DNA from: Psychrobacillus sp. FSL H8-0483
GTDB taxonomy: Bacteria; Bacillota; Bacilli; Bacillales_A; Planococcaceae
DNA length: 64,000 bases
NCBI RefSeq assembly: GCF_038637725.1
Contig: NZ_CP152052.1
Location: 124,001 to 188,000, forward strand
Direction of reading: 5' to 3'
The translations under genes were made by a program, and so were the position numbers. Below the pieces are notes generated by a model. That model did not search any database. It saw nothing but the letters and a program-made list of their open reading frames with translations, and was not told where the DNA came from. Shown one piece after another: positions 61,214-64,000 of this stretch (positions are counted from its first letter, which is position 1; each line of letters starts with the position of its first letter).

Positions 61214-61912
61214 TTATTCTGCTAGGCTGGCAAATTGAATGACTTTTTGTTCATTCTCTACTACATACTCAACGATAAGTTTTGTTCCTTCTTCTAGCCC
61301 ATCAAAGAAAGGGATTGCAACTTCGGATAGGCGCATTACTTCGGTCGTGCCTTCTAGATTTTTCACCTCAATTGAATGGAGGTCCTGTTGGCCGATATAA
61401 GTAACTTCCTGTGTTTCGACGACGAGTTTTCCAGTTGATTCAGACGTTGCAATTCCAGCCCAATCATAGGTGGTCTCTATTTTAAGATCATTTAGCCCTT
61501 CCGCTGTCGACCAAACCATTAACGTGTAAGCTCCTGCTGGCACTCCGGCAAGTTCTGCCTGAAGGTATAGTGGAATAGCCCATTCTTCTCCAGGTTGTAA
61601 TTTCTTCTCTAACGTCTTTTGCATAAATAACTTATTGGCAGAATATGTGTAAATGACTTCCTTCGCCTCATTTAACAGCTGAAATTCTATTGATTGCCCA
61701 CTCGTAAACGATAAAATAGCTTCATCTTTTCCTTCATTTTTAATAATGAAGATCGCATCTCCATCATCGTTCAAATCAATTTTAGTTAAAATACCTTTAT
61801 CAGGTTCTTGGCTCCCAGTTGTAGTATTAGAATTACTAGTTCCGCAGCTAGTAAGGATTAAAAGCATTAAGACAGAGAATACAGCCCATACTATTTTTTT
61901 CATCTTGTTCAC
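61214..61912 (-). CDS. BsuPI-domain lipoprotein
   Basis: A 232-residue lipoprotein with signal peptide and lipobox LTS-C (Cys at about 23), then a Thr/Ser linker and a beta-sandwich BsuPI domain (about 45-160): FTSGQSIEFQLLNEAKEVIY, MQKTLEKKLQPGEEWAI, AGAYTLMVWSTAEG. The domain is named after an intracellular proteinase inhibitor of B. subtilis; here it is extracytoplasmic. A second unassigned beta-rich part ends the protein. AAAGGAGTG precedes the ATG; it is monocistronic. Confidence 0.85.
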   Translation of the reverse strand: MNKMKKIVWAVFSVLMLLILTSCGTSNSNTTTGSQEPDKGILTKIDLNDDGDAIFIIKNEGKDEAILSFTSGQSIEFQLLNEAKEVIYTYSANKLFMQKTLEKKLQPGEEWAIPLYLQAELAGVPAGAYTLMVWSTAEGLNDLKIETTYDWAGIATSESTGKLVVETQEVTYIGQQDLHSIEVKNLEGTTEVMRLSEVAIPFFDGLEEGTKLIVEYVVENEQKVIQFASLAE

Positions 61913-61976
61913 TCCTTTAAGTAATTAGACTGTTCAATATTCAGAAAGTTACAAATACAATAATAAATAAATAGTA

Positions 61977-62268
61977 GATTGGTGTAGGTGTTCGTAAGAA
62001 TTGAAGCAGGTGTAGAAAAACGAGTCTTTTTCTACACCTGTTTTTTGTATACTTTTCATTAAACTACTATTTTTTTGTAGGCAATTGATTGTAGTGAAAG
62101 ACGGCGACTCCAGCGGGAATAGCGTGAGCTGAAGGCCCCGCAGGAGCGATAGCGACGAGGAGACTGAAGCCATGCCCGCGGAAAGCGTCCGTCTAGAACG
62201 GAAATCAATACATGGAAAAGGGACCATCTCTCAGTCAATGTATGACTTTAGGGACAATCCCTTTATTG
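61977..62268. repeat. Dispersed repeat family A, copy 5
   Basis: Close relative of the 24.6-kb copy: same terminator hairpin (62007-62046), GGCGACTCCAGCGGGAATAG, GCGTGAGCTGAAGGCCCCGC, CCCGCGGAAAGCGTCCGTC and GAAATCAATACAT. The right end GGGACAATCCCTTTATT is a decayed form of the copy-2 terminal repeat; the left terminal repeat is lost. Confidence 0.8.
62007..62046. terminator. Terminator carried by repeat copy A5
   Basis: 14-bp stem CAGGTGTAGAAAAA/TTTTTCTACACCTG with six T. Confidence 0.85.
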
Positions 62269-62745
62269 ATTTGGTTGCTCTCACGGATAAATAGATTGTT
62301 CGCTTATTAGAAATGAGGTGTAAAGGGCAACTTTAAGAAATAAATTATAGATTGAATCTAATCAACAGAATAAGAATATGGATACGATAGATGGAAGAAG
62401 AAATTACACTATTAAATTAAACACTAAGTTTGCACTTGGCTGTTAATGAGTTGCTTAACACTTCTTCAATCTTTACCGATATTATTAATGACCATATAAA
62501 GGTACATCAATAGGAAACTTTTTTTAGCATTTACTCTTGGCTTTATCCTCACTCTTTAATTTTACATTTCAAGTTAAGTGGATTTTAGTTGCGAAAAGAA
62601 ACGGATGTTCGTATAATAAGAAGAACTAGTGTGCATATTCCACTTGAGAAGCTATATAAGCGAATTCAAACTGTTGAAATGATAAACTGCAGGATAAATT
62701 TTTCAAAGATGTGACAATGCAACATTAAACTAGAGGGTGGCTACC
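62269..62745. other. Intergenic stretch without a confident gene
   Basis: AT-rich. A possible 41-codon frame starts at a TTG at 62589 (MRKETDVRIIRRTSVHIPLE) and ends at 62714, but there is no convincing binding site and no family is recognised. Nothing else was seen. Confidence 0.4.
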
Positions 62746-62931
62746 ATGGAACAAGAAAGAATCGACAAATTTATTGAAGACATGTTGAAAGAATATCCTC
62801 GAGAGAAAGTCATTGGCGCATTAGATATGTTACTTCGCACGCCGAAAAACGAAGCAGTCAAGTTGGCAAAAGTAGATAGTAAAATAGGTGAAGGAACCAC
62901 CTACTATTATGAACTGCCCCGTAAAAGTTAG
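62746..62931 (+). CDS. Small helical protein, unknown
   Basis: A 61-residue protein starting MEQERIDKFIEDMLKEYPRE, with a helix-rich N-terminal half and a short basic tail (ELPRKS). The ATG at 62746 is placed after GAGGGTGG. I do not recognise a family. A strong terminator overlaps the end of the coding region, which supports a real, short transcription unit. Confidence 0.6.
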   Translation: MEQERIDKFIEDMLKEYPREKVIGALDMLLRTPKNEAVKLAKVDSKIGEGTTYYYELPRKS

Positions 62932-62962
62932 ACACAAAATCTAACTTATACGGGGTGTTTTT
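62917..62962 (+). terminator. Terminator overlapping the end of the small gene
   Basis: 16-bp stem CCCCGTAAAAGTTAGA/TCTAACTTATACGGGG with one mismatch, followed by TGTTTTTA. Confidence 0.85.
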
Positions 62963-63063
62963 ATTTTAATTGAAAAGAAAAAATTATAACCAAAAGAAAT
63001 GTCTACTATTCAATTATTATCATGTACAAAAACTAGATTCTTAAGAACTATTATAGAACTAAC

Positions 63064-63104
63064 AAAAAACAGAGAAAACCTAACAAGTAGATTGTCTCCG
63101 TTTT
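63064..63104 (-). terminator. Terminator of the alarmone synthetase gene
   Basis: On the minus strand AAAACGGAGA/TCTCTGTTTT (one mismatch) followed by six T. Confidence 0.7.
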
Positions 63105-63110
63105 CATTAT

Positions 63111-63770
63111 TTATCCATTTGAATCTGTTTCACCAGATAGTAGTTGAAGTCTTAATTTAGACATTTCTTTGTCCAGTAACGAGGAAGCATTGGATAGCTC
63201 AATTAATTGTTTTTGAGCTTCTTCCGGTATTGATTCACCTTGATATTTATAGTTGAGTTTATGTTCTGTTGATGCCCAAAAATCCATAGCGGATGTTCGG
63301 ATTTGGATTTCCGCGGGAACCCATATCACTTCATTAGATAAGAAAACTTGCGTTTCTACAACAAGATGAAGGCTTTTGTAGCCACTCTTTTTAGGTTCTT
63401 TAATATAGTCTTTTACTCTAATTATGCGAATATCTTCACGCTGCTCGATATGTTCCTTCAGCAAATATACATCATCAATAAAGCTAGTGACAATTCGTAC
63501 TCCAGCAATATCTCGTATTTCTTGTTTAATAGATTCTTGAGTCAGCGGTATTTCTTTATTTTCAACCTTCTCAACCAATGACATAATAGTTTTCATGCGT
63601 GTTTTCATATGCTCAATGGGAGAGTATCCGTGTTTCGATTTCCATTCAAGATCAATAATATTGAAATCACTCTTCAACTCATATAATGCCATCTCATATG
63701 GGATGAAAAAGCCTTTCCAGTTTTTAAAAACCTTTTGCACTAAATCGATCTTATGTGTCTCTTGATACAT
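63111..63770 (-). CDS. Small alarmone synthetase (RelP/RelQ type)
   Basis: A 219-residue single-domain GTP pyrophosphokinase without hydrolase or regulatory domains. Synthetase motifs are RDIAGVRIVTSF, the substrate loop KEPKKSGYKSLHLVVETQ, the catalytic Glu in PAEIQIRTSAMDFWASTEHK and a short coiled C-terminus. The HGYSPIEHMKTRMK N-terminus is closer to YwaC (RelP/SasA) than YjbM, from memory. A GTG at 63779 lies within the binding site; ATG at 63770, 8 nt after AGGGG, is preferred. It makes (p)ppGpp in envelope or other stress. Confidence 0.88.
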   Translation of the reverse strand: MYQETHKIDLVQKVFKNWKGFFIPYEMALYELKSDFNIIDLEWKSKHGYSPIEHMKTRMKTIMSLVEKVENKEIPLTQESIKQEIRDIAGVRIVTSFIDDVYLLKEHIEQREDIRIIRVKDYIKEPKKSGYKSLHLVVETQVFLSNEVIWVPAEIQIRTSAMDFWASTEHKLNYKYQGESIPEEAQKQLIELSNASSLLDKEMSKLRLQLLSGETDSNG

Positions 63771-64000
63771 ATTAAACACCCCTTGATTAAAATCACACTT
63801 TATTATTCTGACATCATATCACAGGTGGTTTGAATCGGAAAGATATATGAGAATAACTAGCCAGGGGATGAAATGTAATCGTGTTGCAGAAACAAGCTAA
63901 ATGGAAGAACGTTTGAGCTCCCCCCTTTTTATTCTACCCAAAAGCACCTAACCGGTATTTTTGTTATTATCATGTACCGCAAATGTAAATGCAGATAACA
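63771..64000. other. Window-edge stretch without a complete gene
   Basis: No open frame of note. It includes the upstream region of the alarmone synthetase gene (weak TTGATT...; no clear promoter) and runs out at the window end. Confidence 0.5.

Noticed and set aside
1-64000. CRISPR array, tRNA, rRNA, complete insertion sequence with transposase
   Set aside because: Looked for regular spacer-repeat arrays, tRNA cloverleaf ends and transposase DDE or Y1 motifs in the listed proteins; none was seen. A covariance scan was not possible.

Overview
The window is chromosomal DNA from a low-GC, Gram-positive member of the Bacillales. I infer a Planococcaceae-type soil bacterium (Psychrobacillus/Lysinibacillus-like). 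The basis is strong GGAGG ribosome binding sites, frequent TTG/GTG starts, SAM-I and T-box leaders, a PBSX-type prophage module, a TTGACC-N19 MerR promoter, many uridine-tract terminators, and dispersed GC-rich intergenic repeats of the type common in Bacillales. No rRNA, tRNA or CRISPR array was seen.

Layout. 0-5 kb: YqxD, a GDPD lipoprotein, tRNA hydroxylase TrhO, a gene-free structured stretch (2.75-3.27 kb), then a GNAT plus D-serine dehydratase pair. 5.5-6.2 kb: azoreductase. 6.4-9.9 kb: a reduced PBSX-like cassette (ImmA/Xre divergent from XtrA, Xpf, XhlA-like, holin, amidase-LysM) with no structural phage genes, bracketed by short direct repeats. 9.9-15.2 kb: GntR/DUF1648 pair, cyclophilin, YwbE, AmhX-like aminoacylase, NhaC-like antiporter. 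15.3-18.4 kb: an unusual regulator divergent from a dipeptide epimerase/GNAT operon; an identical direct-repeat box precedes both the antiporter and the epimerase. 18.7-21.3 kb: a repeat-linker polymorphic toxin with its immunity gene, followed by a second copy of the upstream GNAT's tail. 21.6-28.8 kb: MFS transporter, membrane protein, MerR/MFS efflux pair, SDR, squalene-synthase-like enzyme. 29-31 kb: T-box controlled amino acid permease. 31-43 kb: RlmI-like methyltransferase, RecQ, DbpA, AI-2E exporter, DUF1992, DUF3243, FhuF-like reductase, malic enzyme. 43-49.6 kb: EmrE-type exporter, PepT, YhhN, RDD, M3 peptidase, then a DUF2087/GIY-YIG pair. 49.8-55.2 kb: YdcF, PlsY, SAM-riboswitch-controlled metY followed by hom, a small HTH gene, EamA exporter. 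56-61 kb: glycosyltransferase, LytTR regulator divergent from the glyoxylate shunt operon aceA-aceB and a YhfH-like zinc peptide. 61-64 kb: BsuPI lipoprotein and a small alarmone synthetase.

Two families of dispersed non-coding repeats recur through the window. Family A (five copies) is built around a GC-rich core bounded by AGCGG...GCGGAAATCAA-type sequence; one copy has perfect 16-bp terminal inverted repeats and carries its own terminator. Family B (seven copies) has ends reading GGCTnTGTTAAA/TTTAACAGAGCC. One family B copy truncates a Nudix gene. The most interesting items are the stand-alone SOS-type lysis cassette with its three-operator switch and flanking repeats, the toxin with its 42-residue linker repeats, the two-promoter TTAACG box, and two four-copy arrays with a 20-21 bp phase lying in convergent intergenic gaps.
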